From Rhynochetos jubatus (lineage: Eukaryota; Chordata; Aves; Eurypygiformes; Rhynochetidae), in assembly GCA_027574665.1 (NCBI GenBank), contig CM050657.1:17723700-17787699 (forward strand): 64,000 nucleotides of DNA, given 5' to 3'. A program made the position numbers and the translations under genes. Below, piece by piece: positions 47,901-61,130 of the stretch (the stretch's first letter is position 1; each line of letters begins with the position of its first letter). Below the pieces are notes generated by a model, which worked only from the letters and a program-made list of their open reading frames with translations, searched no databases and was not told the DNA's origin.

Positions 47901-50625
47901 ATTTTTAGCCCAGTTCCAAATGTGATGTCTACTTAAAACGTGTCCCACCTCCCAAAGCATGGCATGTTTGAGACAGAATTTTTAATGAAGTTGATAAATG
48001 AAGCTCTTTAAGAAACATGTACCATTTTGCTTTTGCCCCACTGTAGTGATTTCAGGTGCTCTGTAATCTAGGTGGGTTCTCCTGCAAGGCCACCGTGAAT
48101 CCAGAAGCAGAGGGATATCTTGTATCTAAAAACACAGACAGGGCAGGCACCATTAGCAGAAGCAGGGAAGGGGAAGAATGTATTTTTCCCAGGGAAGCAG
48201 TTAGAGCGTTGTTCCATATCCCCAAGTTGGAGACAGATTTAAAAGTCCTGGTAACCTTGCAGCTATCGGCTCCCTGCAAACACATTGCCATGTTGACAAA
48301 AGCAGGTGCCTGCCTCCCTTCAGCTCTGAAGGCTCCTCTGGGCTACCGGGCTTTGCGTGGTGAAGGGAAGGGGTGTCGCTGAGCAGCGCGGTTGAGTCAG
48401 TTTGGCGAGCTGGAGCAGGCTGAGTTAGTATCCTGGGAAATATGGCTCTTCCTACCATGAGGAAAGGGAATGGGAAAAAAAATTCTGATTTTTCTTTGTT
48501 TGGTAAGTGGTATATGTTGCTTGTGTCTTGGCTCAGTTTTGAGGTATGTATTCAAAAGCTGAAATAAATTTACTGAGAATAAGAAAGCGGCCCCTAAATG
48601 GTACACATCAGACCTATTATTTATTTTTAACACAAGGAAATATTTTTTTTTCCCTTTCTGATTTGTGGTGAGTGTGCTGAGAGCACCCAGTTCGATAGGC
48701 TGTTACTCTCAGTCTTTTCCTCTGATTAGTCTTGCAATGATAATTTTTAAAACTCAGTTCTGGCGTAAAATCACAAAAATTTATTTATCATTGAGTCAGC
48801 ATAGCCACTGTTTTCAGGAACAAACAAGCCACCCAAATTAGAAACTACCTTGAATTTACACAGGTGGGGTTTTGTGACTACTGATCCCTTCACCTAACAC
48901 TCAACACTATGAGTAATAACTGTGTATACTCTTTCTCAGTCTAGACTGCATTTAGCTTCATTCTCTAGGATCTTTTAACTTTCGGTTTATGTGAATTGGG
49001 TTACTTACTAATGAATTTCATTTAAATGCCTTGCAAGTGAAATTGTGCTGCAGCATCGCTTGCCCTCCCTCCTTCTCCAATAGTACAAACTAATTGGTAT
49101 TGACAGATTACTCTGGTGCATTATGTGTTTTTAATGGAGCTGGCTAAGATGCTTTCCTCTCCAGTAATTTAGCTTCCTGTCCTTCCAGTGGGCAACAAGC
49201 TATCTGCTGTGATTGCCTCAATTCCTGACTGTTGCAGGAATTGGTCTGTAAAGTTCTCTAGAGCTGCTCCAATATGCTGTGGCTCTGGTCTGGCTTTTCC
49301 CGTGTTTCCCAGTGCAGGGTGAATCCTGTCTCTGCACTTTTGAAGAGTGGTTCCTATGTCCAGATGGTCTTTTCCCCAGAACAGTGTTGTCTGCTGACTC
49401 CTTTATCCCCTCAGATATCCCGTCTCGTTTTAGTCGTTGGTTCACGTATGTCTGCAGGCATACAGGTGCTTGGTATGTGAAAGACTATTTCTGAAGTGTG
49501 GAAAGCTGTGCAACTTTTACGTGATGTTAATATGTATATTAAGCATTTCTTCTTTGAAGCATCCACAAAGTTAGCTTGCATCAGGTTTCTCATATTTCTG
49601 ACATTAAAAAAAGGCCTAAACACAGAGCAAAAATCAGGATTTCTCAATTGACTGAGAAAAGCCATTTCAGATGGAGTTTAGGAATGTGGGTGGATCTGTC
49701 TGTGTGCATGTCTCGGATACTTTGAGTGTTCCCTGTTGAAGCTTCTCGTAAAATCCTCTGGGTGATCCCCCTCCATCCGAGTGTACTTCCAGTGCTGTGC
49801 CACTGCACGCTCCCAGAGAGGAGTGCTGGTGCATTTGCGTGTGTTACCTTGTTACTAGGAACCCTGTTGCTGCCAACTGGTTGCAGGTAATGACAGTTTT
49901 TAATGCTGTCTTGTGCATGGTCCTGATTTCCCCCCTCCCCTCTACTCACACATATTTGTTTCTCTTGAATTGTTTGAGTTGGTATTTGTCTGGGTTAGAT
50001 CTGAAAAGCAGATGTTACTGTAGAAGTGCTGAATGTTTTTTAAAGTCATACATGGCTACGGAACTGTGATTAAAAGAAATAACTTTGATTTTGTCTGTTT
50101 ATGTTCTAAGCACGGCAGTGGTAGAATCACCGCTCGTTTTGTGTATGCCTATTAACCAAATGAAAGGAAGAATTCAATGGACTGATTAGTTTTCAATTTA
50201 GGCTTTTAAAACTATTGTCTGATGCTTTTTGTGCAGCCTAGTTACTGAGGGGAATATCCAGGATTTAGTTATTTTTAATTCTGCTTTGATTGGGACTGTC
50301 TTTCCAGATAGTGAATCCAGATAAAAGCAGGATACTCGAGGATAATTCAGAAGAAAAGATACTGTGTCCTTAGAAGGCTTTTGTAATTCACAAAGCGCAA
50401 CAGCTAATGACTGAATTTGTTGTTAAAGCTCAAATAGCACCAGAATCTCGTATAAACAGTGTGATCCTAAGAGGATTAGAAGGAAAACCTGAGCACACAA
50501 GTTCACATGAGAAGCTGGAGCGATTCAAAGCACATCCAGAAAATGTTTTAGCTGTAGCACAAACCCAGTGTAATGGATGGGTAGGAGAAAATGGCACAAA
50601 TGATGGTGTTTCTAGAGATTAGAAA

Positions 50626-50667
50626 TTTGCTAATTAGAAATTAGCAAAAATGATTAGACATTTTTGC
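50626..50667. repeat. Two overlapping hairpins
   Basis: TTTGCTAATT (50626-50635) pairs perfectly with AATTAGCAAA (50639-50648). Overlapping it, GCAAAAATG (50644-50652) pairs perfectly with CATTTTTGC (50659-50667). The shared GCAAA means that the two stems exclude each other, giving two alternative folds within 42 bases. Confidence 0.8.
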
Positions 50668-50749
50668 CAGTAGCTGTTAGAGAAATCCTTGGTTTGAACT
50701 GATTGTTTGGAAACAGGTAAGGAATAACGTTGGCGTACGTCTGTGCTGA

Positions 50750-51400
50750 GTGTTTATAACCAGATTTGTGACTACTGCGGTGCCACGGTTGTTTTTATCT
50801 GTGGTTTTGTCTTTGTACCACACGATTACAACTTGGTTGATAACAGCAGCCCAGTCAGTGCTAGCAGCGTGGACTGGTATTTGCTTTTTTGGTAGCTGGT
50901 TTGCCGCGTTAGTTAGTTCGTTAGTTCTGCGGATGGGAACTGCCTGTCTCCTGCAACCTGTTTGCCTGGACCTTTCTGCCAGCTCTGCCTGCAAGCAGGT
51001 CTCGAGAGAGTATGGCTTCAGGCAAGGCTGCCACTCCACGTGCCAGGAAGATGCCATGCCACTCTTCCCAAGGAGACCTCGTTGGGTGTTGTACCAAACG
51101 TTTGGGCATGGTGTCACGGGCAGACGCAGGCATCAGGTGTGTCATTCCTGTGCAGAAAAACCTGGTGTGGGCACAGTTGGAGAGCACTGGCTGGGAGCAG
51201 GCCAGTACACACACAGCACTGAGGTGGTCAATGCAAGCCAAATCTTATTTAGGTCGAGGGAAGCTGCATCCAGTCAATGCTGAAGGCATTAGCCATTGGT
51301 CAGTGGTCAACTCTCCAAGAGTTCCAAACCCTCAGGCTACTGTGCATTGCCGAGGCGTGCTTTATCAACATCAAGGGCATCGGGTGGATTATTCATAAGT
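50750..51400. other. GC-richer, stop-poor intronic patch
   Basis: Over about 650 bases the sequence is GC-richer than its surroundings and carries overlapping open frames of about 177 and 128 codons on plus and 146 on minus. Because several frames are open at once, coding is unlikely. It may be an old insertion such as a decayed long terminal repeat or pseudogene; the stretch near 50906-50930 with repeated TTAGTTAG/TTCGTTAG looks low-complexity. I do not recognise a family. Confidence 0.3.
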
Positions 51401-53815
51401 GTCACGTAGTGTAGCTGTTACTACACCTGGTCAGTGGTTTAAATCACCATAACAGGTCATTATATAAAGGTGAGAGACAGTCGAAAATCAGTATGTTGTA
51501 GCCGTCACCTGCATTGTTTCAAGGTACGTGCCAAAAAGACAAAATCCAATAGGATATATTTGGAAGGAGAAAAGCTGCTGCTGAGGCGTTTGTACTCGGT
51601 ACTTGATTCTGAAGAAGGACATCACAGCGTTTCCTTAGTGTTTACGTGTCATTTCAAGCGCTCTTATTTAAAACTGGAGCCTACAACCAATTAACATGAG
51701 TGAGGAATGAAGCGGAGTCAGTGAACCCTTTCTTTTCTCATTCTCTGCTCTCTTGAGTCTTTGCTTCCAACTTGTTTCCGTGTCACTGCCCTGTTTAGAT
51801 AGAAAGCGAAGGACAAGAAGCCTCTTCCACGGATCAGACAGAAAGGTTTCCCTCTGTGGCTTCGATGATAAGTACAGCACTCGGAAGATTGCACAAGGGC
51901 AAAGGCGTTCTGGAAGGAGACAGTTTGGGCAGTGTATACTGAAGAAAGCCTTTTTTCATTGAAGAAAATGGTTTATGTTTGTGCAATCATCCTTTTATTT
52001 ATTTTTGCCATGCTTCTTCCCAAATGAAATAACCCAAACTGAGCGGCAGCATCGGAATGGGGCAGCAGAGCCCTCCTCTGCCCTTCGCTGCACACAGCTT
52101 TGATGATGATTTAGTCTGTTGAGCGCAAATACCGGTTGGTTGGTGTGTTGTTCTGTTTTTAAGTAAAACAATGTTTGAAGCAAATGATGTTTGTGTATGG
52201 GGTCTGCCAAGTGAGGTGATAAAGCTTTCTATTCTCTGCTGGTCTGCAACCCTGGCTGTGGAAAATCCAAACTTTCTCAGTAGCTCTGCTCAGGGAACCT
52301 TGCTGCTCAAGGAGTGGGGTTTTCCTCTGCGTATTTACAGAATTTCTGCAGCACCAGTACAACTAAGCAAGGGAACAAGAGCATGTTTGCAAATTCTTTC
52401 AATTCCCAGCATTCCTGCATTCTTCAGCATCCTCTGCAGCGCCTCTGACTTGTGCTGTGAAGGTTATGTTATGTTCTGCCTGCTGCGGTGGTGCGGTGGG
52501 ATCCTCTAAGAATAAAATAAACCCGACTGCTGTGGCTCTTTTTTTTTTTTTTGGCAGGGTCCAAAAATGGCTTTATGATAAACCCTTTCCTACTGATTGA
52601 GTTCAAAAATTGCACATCAGAACTGTGTTGATCCTGAGCCCCAAACCCCATAGTTATTCTTTACTCATAGTCGAAGTTTTTGAACACAGTTTACAGATGC
52701 TTTGTAGATAGTTTAATCTAAAAATAGTCGGATAATACTTTATTAGTCACTTGTGTCCATCTGTCCCTCTTCCTGCGCTTTGAGTGGGCGATTAGATTAT
52801 TTCCTAACAAGAAAAGTAGTCTTGCAAGTATTTGTGTGGAGGGCAACCACTCAGAAATATTAGTGTGAATAAAATTGTTTGTAATTAATGGATAAAAATG
52901 GGTATTACTGTGCATGGAGGTAGAGGTCAAAACGGGTTAGCTTATACTTAGCTATCGTTAGATGCATGAAGTTAATATTTATATGTAAACAGAATTTCTA
53001 GAATGTAAAAGAACATAGATTTTATTTATGTTTGTGTTTAGTTTTTGAAGATGGGAAAAATTTTTCTTGAATATTGTAGTAGGAAGATTTCTGTTATGTC
53101 CATGTTATCAAACGTAGCCAGTATGAGCTGATTTGTTTTAATTACTGAGGTCTGTGCGGGAGAGGGTAACGATTTGGGTGCCTGGGCACACCCATGTACA
53201 GAAATGGAGTGCAATAGGTGTTAGGAAAACAGGGTGGTTTGGTTTGGTTTTTCTGCTTTTCAGTGGATGTAACCATTTTGGAAGTCAAACTGCTGGAATG
53301 TTGATTTTTGCTTGGGACTTTTCAGAGTGTTTAGAAGTCGGTAGCTGAGGTTTATTTCCAGAAGATACTGGAAGCTGTCTACTTTGCCTCGTTAACTTCC
53401 CAGAGCCTTTTCTGGAGAGCTAAGGCAAAATCCAGCCGTCGGGATTTTTATCCACAAGTTGTTTTGTTTGTGTACGCTCCTGCTGAATGAGTGCGACTGT
53501 CTAGAGGTCTGATGGTAGGAGCATTCATTCAACAGGCTTATTTGTTCAAAGGTCTGTGTTTCAGGCTCCCCGCAGGAGCAGCGCGTGTGATGTGGGTAGC
53601 GACAGGATATATGCAAACCCCAGCTCTGCGCGCTCTTCCGATGCCGCTGCTCTGGGCTGTGTACAAATTCAGTGGTAATCACACAGCTCCTCGAACAGAG
53701 GAGGCTGCAAGAGCTGTGAAGGCCCATGCTTGGTAACGTTTGATTGTGTTAACAGCACTGTTTCAAAAGAATAAATATTAATGTTTCCTATTTTGTCTCC
53801 TTATTTCCTTGTCAG

Positions 53816-53880
53816 CATCACCCTTCTGTGGCAAGAGGCACCTGAAAGGAAAACTTCTGCATATCAATGCACTGCCAATG
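53816..53880 (+). other. Putative exon 2 (65 bases) ending in ATG
   Basis: A strong pyrimidine tract and acceptor (TCTCCTTATTTCCTTGTCAG) precede position 53816, and a perfect donor GTAAGTACC follows 53880. The 65-base exon has two ATG codons, at 53867 and at 53878-53880, the latter with context CCAATG|G falling exactly at the exon end. One frame contains TGA early; the other two are open across the whole exon. Because exon 1 seems untranslated, I favour a 5' untranslated exon in which the start codon may be the last three bases. An internal coding exon of an alternative transcript is possible. The protein cannot be named from so short a segment. Confidence 0.6.
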
Positions 53881-56663
53881 GTAAGTACCTTTTTAACTGA
53901 CTAAAGGCAGTGTGGTTGGTACCTTGCTGCAGATACACCCTGAGCTGTCTTGTATCGCAAATAGTATTTTTAGAATAACTACTTTTTAGAATATGAGTGG
54001 GTATTTTAATGTTTTAAGAAACAGCTAGACCGTTACTCTGTTTGATAAAGATATCAACATTGTATCTGGATTTTTTCCCCGTGGAAAGTAGGGCAGCATG
54101 TTAATTTTGAAGCGAGAAGTGTGACTTGACAATAACACAGCTCATCCTGTCGGTAACTGGTTTTGCTTCCTCTTTTGGCCGAAAGCCTGTTCGGGGCAAG
54201 CTGCAGCAGAGCTGCGTCCTCTCTTGCCCTCACTTGGGTGCTCTCTGCGGTTGGTTTCAGTACTAACAGCTTCTCCTATGTAAAAAAGTAAAAATCTATG
54301 CAATGTCAAGTGTATTTTGCTTCAGCACATTTCACAGCATAAGGCTAGTGAAGTTAGGTATCTTCACTCTGGTGGAAAGGTTGATGCAATCTTCTTATTC
54401 CACTCCTGGAGTATTACTCGATGTTACAGACTGTTGGAAGTTGGTAGTTGCAGACAGTCTTTATGGTTTACGTGTGCTTGCTAGTAGTTGTCCAGATGAA
54501 GGCAGAGGTTAGGTCTGAAGAGAAGGACTGGGACTTACTGCTCCAGCTTGATCACATCAGCAGTTTTGGTATCTTGCATTGTCACAGTTGACGTGTACTA
54601 TAGGAATGGTAATTGCAGCGTTAGCCTTAAGAAATAAATGCATAAAGTGGCAGCCTGAGGTTTGTATTTCGAGCGTCTGGAGATCATTGCAATCAGGGCA
54701 GAAATATAGGGACAGTATTTCTAACTACTAGCTTTGAAAACTCAGTTTGGGATCCGAGAGCTGAGCTGGGTTCGTTTGGTTTGCACATGGGTATGGATGT
54801 AAAGAACATGTAAATAAATTATAGCCTTTCTTAGACCTTTGCAACTCCACTGTCTTTGCCCTGTGAGCAAAATGCCACTCCAAGAGAGTTTGCTTGGATG
54901 TAACTGCTTTACTTTGAAACCCAGTGAGTAACTGTTGATTCTCAAAGACCTCATGGAGGGAAATGTACTGCAGCATATATTTGGCACAAAGTGAAGCAAA
55001 TGCAACTCTGAACTGAGAAGATCTGCACCAAATGTATGTGTCACTTAAGAGCCTGATGTTTAGGCTTGGAGTTGACATGTGTGAAGTCAATATTGATTTG
55101 GGATGAATTTGAAGTGGTTGGAATGGATTTGTTAAGTGAGAAGGTGCCATTTTTAGCTGGTCATTTAGCCTGGTCCTTTAATTTTCCCAAACTGAAACCA
55201 GCAATGTTCTCAGCCTTTTCTGTTACTGTTGTATTCATTGTTGTTGTTGACCTTTTTCCACTGAAAAGCTACTCTGATTTCTTTTTATTTTGTATTAGTT
55301 GAGCTTGGTTTTAGTTATGATTTGAAATATAGGTCTGTATTATTGCTTCTCTTAAAAACATGACTCATTCCATATTAACCTAGTCCTTATACTTCATAAA
55401 ATTTTAAAATACTGAGAGACTGTACTTGAAATGTTACTGCATTTTGTCCTAATTTTCCCCCTACAAATTATATTAGAAATTCAGAATTGCAGAGTCTCAA
55501 GGGCATGCTAGTTGTTACAGGGATCATAAAACATACTCAACTGTTGTAGTGAAGAGAAATACTCCCCACTCTTTTCTTTAAGGGCTGCTTTTGTGTGCTA
55601 TAAGTTGTTATATTTTATTATTCCAGAGATTTCTAAACAATTACTCATCTCATAATTAACTTTGAAACAGTTTGAGTGTCAATTTAAGAGACAAGCCAGA
55701 CACATTCCTCATCATCCCAGAAGTAATCATAACTTAATCTGGTTTATAGTGAAGAACAATTTCATAGGTTTTTATTATGTTGTTGTTCTCTCTGATGTTT
55801 ATAGACAAAGTATGGGCCAGAGGTTGACCTGAATAAAGCAGTGTGTGTCCTTCTCCCAGACAGGACTTGGTTTAACTTGGCTCCCCACTTTTGGTACATA
55901 TATTTCAACCAGAAATACATTTCTGATTCCCTTGGATAATGATACTAGCATTTTTGATCAGTTTTTTGGTGATGATTGTCAGTTCCATTTCTTAGTGCTC
56001 AAAAAACCCCTAAAAGGTAAGACACAGAAGTAACACATCCTCTTTTGTTCTTTCTTTGCTTTTAGAGATAAGTAAAAGATGCCGATTTCTTTTGCATCGT
56101 ATGTGATAGGTTAAATGATAACTAAATAGGGTAAAATATTAGTTACTGCTTAAAAACATATTGGAATTGTTGGCGATGTTTTTTTTAATAAAACATTTAT
56201 ATTGTGATACAACCTGCTAAAAGAGAGTAGAGCTGTGTTCAGTCGGTGTGACTTCTTCCCATTCTTCCATTCAGCTGTAATGTTCTTCGGAGTCTCAAAG
56301 GAAAGATGCAAAGGCTTAAAAGAAAAGGGCTGTTAACTGAAGGAAAATTGATGTAGAATGCTATATTTTCTAGGGTTTCAAAGTTTCATTTAGAGACTGA
56401 TAACTGGGTACTTAATCCACGGTCACAAGGACTAATAAATATGTTGGAAATGAAAATCGAAAGTACTGGACCTTTGGCCTAAGCAAAAGCTCACGTCAGG
56501 TTTTCTGCAAAGGATTTAGCAAATTAATTTTCTTGGTTTGTGATGGAGCAGGTAGCTTCCCTGAGAGAGATTTTTCCATCATACCTTGCAAGGCTTCTCT
56601 TGTGGATTTTAGAAGCAAAACAGTTGCCTTTCTGTCTTTCTAAAAATCATTGAAGCAGGCCTC

Positions 56664-56760
56664 TGTGTGTGTGTGTGCATGAATACGTGTGGCTATACAT
56701 GGGTGGGCTTGCATCTCTACGCAAACATACATACATATGTAGATATCCATGTATATGTGT
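56664..56760. repeat. TG microsatellite and ATAC/ATAT-rich tract
   Basis: A TG tract at 56664-56677 is followed by ACATACATACATATG-type and ATGTATATGTG-type sequence up to about 56760. It is simple-sequence DNA of likely variable length. Confidence 0.7.
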
Positions 56761-59700
56761 AAGAGGAGGGTGCAAAACCCAGCTTTATATAAGTTCCTGG
56801 GAAGTGTCAGTTTGTGGCTATCATAAAACAGCTTGCTGGGATGGATTTGAGTTCACCAGTTCCATGGGCAGGCAGGTGTTCAGCCACTCCCAGGAAAACT
56901 GGGCTCCATCACGTGTAACGGTTACTTGGGAAGATAAGTGCCATCACTCTGAACGTCCCACCCTTCCTCCTTCCCCAGCTTTACAAGCTGAGCATGACGC
57001 CATACGGTATGGAATATCCCTTTGGTCGCTTGGGGTCAGTTCTCCCGGCTGAGTCCCCTCCCAGCTTCTTGTGCACCTCCAGCCCACTCGCTGGTTGGGT
57101 GGAATTGGGCAGGAAAGGCAACACGCTGGCCTGCTGAGAGACATCCTGAAAAATGCAGTGCCTGTGTTCTCAGTTCCGTCTTTTACTACGTGGTTAGTTT
57201 GACCAGGATCCGCACACTGATGAGTGAAAAAAGTCTCCTGCAGAAGAAAATAAAGTATTTATTACAAGCTGACACAGACAAAGCCTGAGGATAGGCAGTG
57301 AGCACAAAGTTACTTAGTCTCCAGGAAAGCAGTGTCATCAACAGCTAAGTCATGTCCTCCGAGTCTCTGAAGGGGAATACAGAGTAGATGGTTTACATCC
57401 ATTCCAGTGCTGTCTGCTTTTAGGTGAATATATCACACTGTGTTGTGGAGGTGTAACCCACCCAGTGTGTGTTATATCTTGCGTGTAAGAGACTCGTTAT
57501 AGGAGAAGACTCTGCAGGCTCTGAGGCTCGTGGGTCAGGAAATTCCATGGGTGTGACATTTCAATGGGATTATCTGCCCAGTGGATTTAGCCCAGAAAAG
57601 ACAGGAGTGGTTGGAGGTGCTGGGGAGGATGAATAAATCACTCCAATGAAAAAGACATTCAGTGAAAGGATTGGAAGAGGTCTGCAAAAACTTCCCCAAG
57701 ACTGCAGCAAGGCTTTTTCTTCGAACCCCTTTGTGGTGCCTTCTGTAGTGTTGTCCTGTGACCTTACCACTCTCCAGAAGACAACTGAAGGAATAAATGA
57801 ATATAACTATTAGCCTGTGGTTCCACAACAGCTAAACCCATCTAAATGCTGATCGATCTGCCAGGGTAATCTTCTGCCAGTCCATTATGTTAAAACGTGG
57901 GTTTGTGCAGAGGAGGACAAGCAAGGAAGGGGGCAACATCCTGCACCCAGAACTGGCTTTGGCATGGAAGCCCTGCCAAGAGGGAGGTCCATGCCTCTAG
58001 CTCCAGGGTTTGCACTGGAATTGCAAAACTGACTCTGTTTCAACAGGAGCTGAATGTCATCTCACAACTCTTAAGTACATACAAAAGAATATCTGTGGGT
58101 GGGCAGACCTTTGGAAGTGGTAGAGCGGAGGGTTGGTTTCCATTACGCTGAGAAGAGGGACCCCTGCTTTCAGGAGTTTATGGAACTCGGCAGGACTTAA
58201 GATGCTGACCGCGAGAGACATGAGTAGTTGCTTAAAAATAAACAAACCTGCAAGTCGAACACCCTTATTCTTCAAATACATATGCATGTGCGTACATGTA
58301 TCTTCAGGTGCAGGAATAGTTCTTTTGAGATATAAATAAGGAGCACTCGCATGCATAAAGCTAACCAAGCTTGAAAGTGTTTTCAGCAGTAGGGCCGAAA
58401 AGTGCTCATGAAATTTATCATAGGGGCTGTTGCTTGTACAGTTTATGGAGTACAGCTTTAAGAGGACAACAAAGTAAATGTATTTCTAGCAGTTTCTGAA
58501 ATAGTCTAAACTGAATGGCAGCACGACATTTTGGACTGTTCTTCTAAAATCTTCTTAAAAAGTGCTGTTATCGATGAAGGAAGGTGAAGTGCAAGGTATT
58601 TTGTCTGGTAATTGGTTACAGCTGAACAGCTGTATTTCAGTGTTCATCCATAAATTCTGTTTATTGGATCAGCACGAATTAGCTGATCTAGTGGTGTACA
58701 TGTTGAAGAGGAAGTGCTAATAATATGATACAGAAGAAAAACTTTGTGGTGTGGTAGGGTGCATACTGTGATAAGCACTAAAAAATTTGTGTGCTTTCTG
58801 ATCCATTTTTGGAAGGGTTTCTTAATTTTCTACTTTTTTACAGGAAGTAAGTTAAACACACTAGTAAGATTCTGATTCAGAGGGAAAACACCCCTTGCCT
58901 CCTTTTTCTACCATTAGTTCAAGTTCACTGCTGAATGAATCAACTGAAAGGGAAATTACATCCCTAAAAATTTTAAGTGGTGGCTCTACTTTGAAGTAGC
59001 ATTTGTGAGAGAACTTTTTTCTGCTGATTCTCAAAGCGTTTTACAGTTCAGAAATAAGCTTTGACTAACGATTCTCGGCAGAATCATAAATACATAATTA
59101 TGTGAGCAGCCGGGATATGTAGCCCCTGGCAGGTGCCCAGCGCAGTTCAATCACAAGAACGAAGGGAACTGGGCCAGTATCTCAAACTGGGGGAATGTCC
59201 TCTAAAACAGGACGAGGGCCATTACTGTTCCTTGCCTATTGCCATTCCTACGTTTTACATCTTAAATGTAACTGAAAAGAGGTTTCTGCTGCAGCAGTTT
59301 TTCTTGCTGTGCCTTTTTTACTTGGTGTATTTTTTTTCCTTGTCGTCTTCCTCCTCCTTCACCTCCCCTGCTCTGGGTTTTTCTGTCTTTACCACTTTAT
59401 AATGGTTTTGGTTTGATAGTTAGTAGCAGCCGTAGTGGTGCAGCTAGCATTAGATTATCTTCCTGGATCAGCATGCCATATGCTTTAGAGGAGAGAGAGA
59501 TTTTATGTTTCTGCTGTGGGTTCACTGCCTTATGCCCGTGGTGAAGTTGCGTAACCTGAAATGACCCTTTTCCCACTCTATTGTATGAAAGAATTAGAAA
59601 TACGGTGTTAAATGTTCTTGACGGTGACTAAGTTTGTGGTATATTAAAAAAATTAAACCAGATATTAGGTGTATGTGAAAGAGAATGTTGGAGAGAAAAC

Positions 59701-61114
59701 CTAAGGGCAGGCTGTTCTGTGTCCGAGCACGAGTGTTACCGTTTGGGGAACAGCAGGGCTTATTTCACAGAAGACCATGTTAATGTGTCACTTGTATCAT
59801 CAGGTCTTGATCCTGATTTCCTTCTTGTCAACAGAAACTTGGTATTAGTTAAAGTCAACAAAAGTAAAAGCTGCCCTTAGTTTCAGTGGTGTTGATGCTG
59901 GGAGATAATGGATATTGCTGCAGAACAGCAGGAAGTCTGTAGGCTGCGGGGAGTGATGCTGAATGTACTGACTCTTATTAATTTGGGAAAAAGGGAGACC
60001 TGCATCCCACCAAAGACGCGGGAACCTGCATCTGCATGGCCATCAACACAGCTGCCAGATCTAGAAACCTGGACTTACACGTCAAGTCTCTAGTTCACCA
60101 TAGGATAGAAATACAGATCGTAGTCGCCGGCTTAGTACGCTCATATTTGTAAATGAAGGTCAAGTGTGGTGTTCTTGCTGTGACTGAAAGAACATGTATT
60201 AAAAACTATTCAAGACAAGGGAACGGAATCTTTCTGGGGTTGATACTGACCACGTGTGTGTGAGATTGACATCCATGAATTTAATATTTACTCAGAGAGA
60301 GGGTACTGACGTCAAGTGCAGCCCATAGTTGGAATACTTGTCCTCATTAATGATACTCATTAAACTTTCCCCTTGTATTTAATTTCTTTTGGCTGTAGAT
60401 GGATCATATTTTATTATGGTCTGCAGGTGTTTTAAAAATGTTTGATTGTGTGTTCAGGTGCTTGACATCTGTTTCAAAAAGAACCCCGATAAACCCAGCA
60501 GCATCAATTAAGTTCAAGCCCATCATAACAATAGGGAAAGGAGAGGACTTTAATAAAGAAATAACCTGGCCAATGAGCTTTTACGAAATCAGCCATTTCA
60601 CTCTTTTTTGTAAGCTTGTTTTCTCTATCAGCATCATCGCCACTCTTTGTGAAAACAGCCATGTGCTTCTGGTAAAGAGAGTACAGTAAGTCAAATAACA
60701 TGCGAGTGCTATTAAGTGAAGTGATTTTAAGTGTGTGCTTATTAATGAGAATCTAGAATAAATTCAGTGTTGGTTAAAATGAATAGAGGGCAGATTGACT
60801 GTCAGAGTGGATTCTTTTTTTCATGAATAAAAGAAACAAATTTAAAACTATCAGGTACATAACACACAAATTAAGGGGAAAAATAGATGGTCAAAGGTTA
60901 AAGAGGGAATGAAAACACAAGTTTTATGGTCACAAGATCAAATGAGGCATTAGTTAATTTTCCTTTTTTTTGTGCAGTTCACCAGGAGTTCAAGTAATTC
61001 AACTGAGTGATTGAACTGGAACAGAAAAGAGTGCCAGAAAAACTGATTACTAATAACATAAACAGGAAAAAAAAAAAATCAAATGAACTTAAGACTTGGT
61101 GTCAGTATTTCACA

Positions 61115-61130
61115 TTCAAATGCATTTGAA
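61115..61130. repeat. Perfect 16-bp palindrome
   Basis: TTCAAATGCATTTGAA reads the same on both strands. It contains two E-box cores (CAAATG and CATTTG) overlapping a central ATGCAT. It could bind a dimeric bHLH or POU/homeodomain factor twice, or simply be chance. Confidence 0.8.

Larger units (their letters stand above)
3759..53815 (+). other. Inferred intron 1 (about 50 kb)
   Basis: This stretch is bounded by the consensus donor GTAAGG at 3759 and by the acceptor ending TTCCTTGTCAG at 53815. Between them no exon with good splice sites plus coding character was found. The plus strand is richer in G and T than in A and C over long parts (for example 5160-5640 and 8300-13000), which agrees with rightward transcription. 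It holds ancient CR1 and MIR fragments, several inverted repeats and AT-rich islands that could be conserved enhancers. The intron is inferred; the two exons have not been shown to be joined, and an unseen small exon inside it is possible. Confidence 0.5.
33900..53815. other. Intron-like sequence, 3' part, no gene
   Basis: No convincing exon was found before the acceptor at 53815. Visible items are a CR1 end at 44640-44960, small hairpins at 43189-43221 and 50626-50667, and a GC-richer, ORF-dense patch at 50750-51400. AT-rich, repeat-poor stretches such as 34240-34680, 39480-39660 and 41690-41880 could be conserved noncoding elements, but that cannot be tested here. Confidence 0.5.

Noticed and set aside
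59030-59100. Possible SINE-like fragment around CTCAAAGCGTTTTACA
   Set aside because: The match to any remembered family was too short and the order of blocks did not fit.
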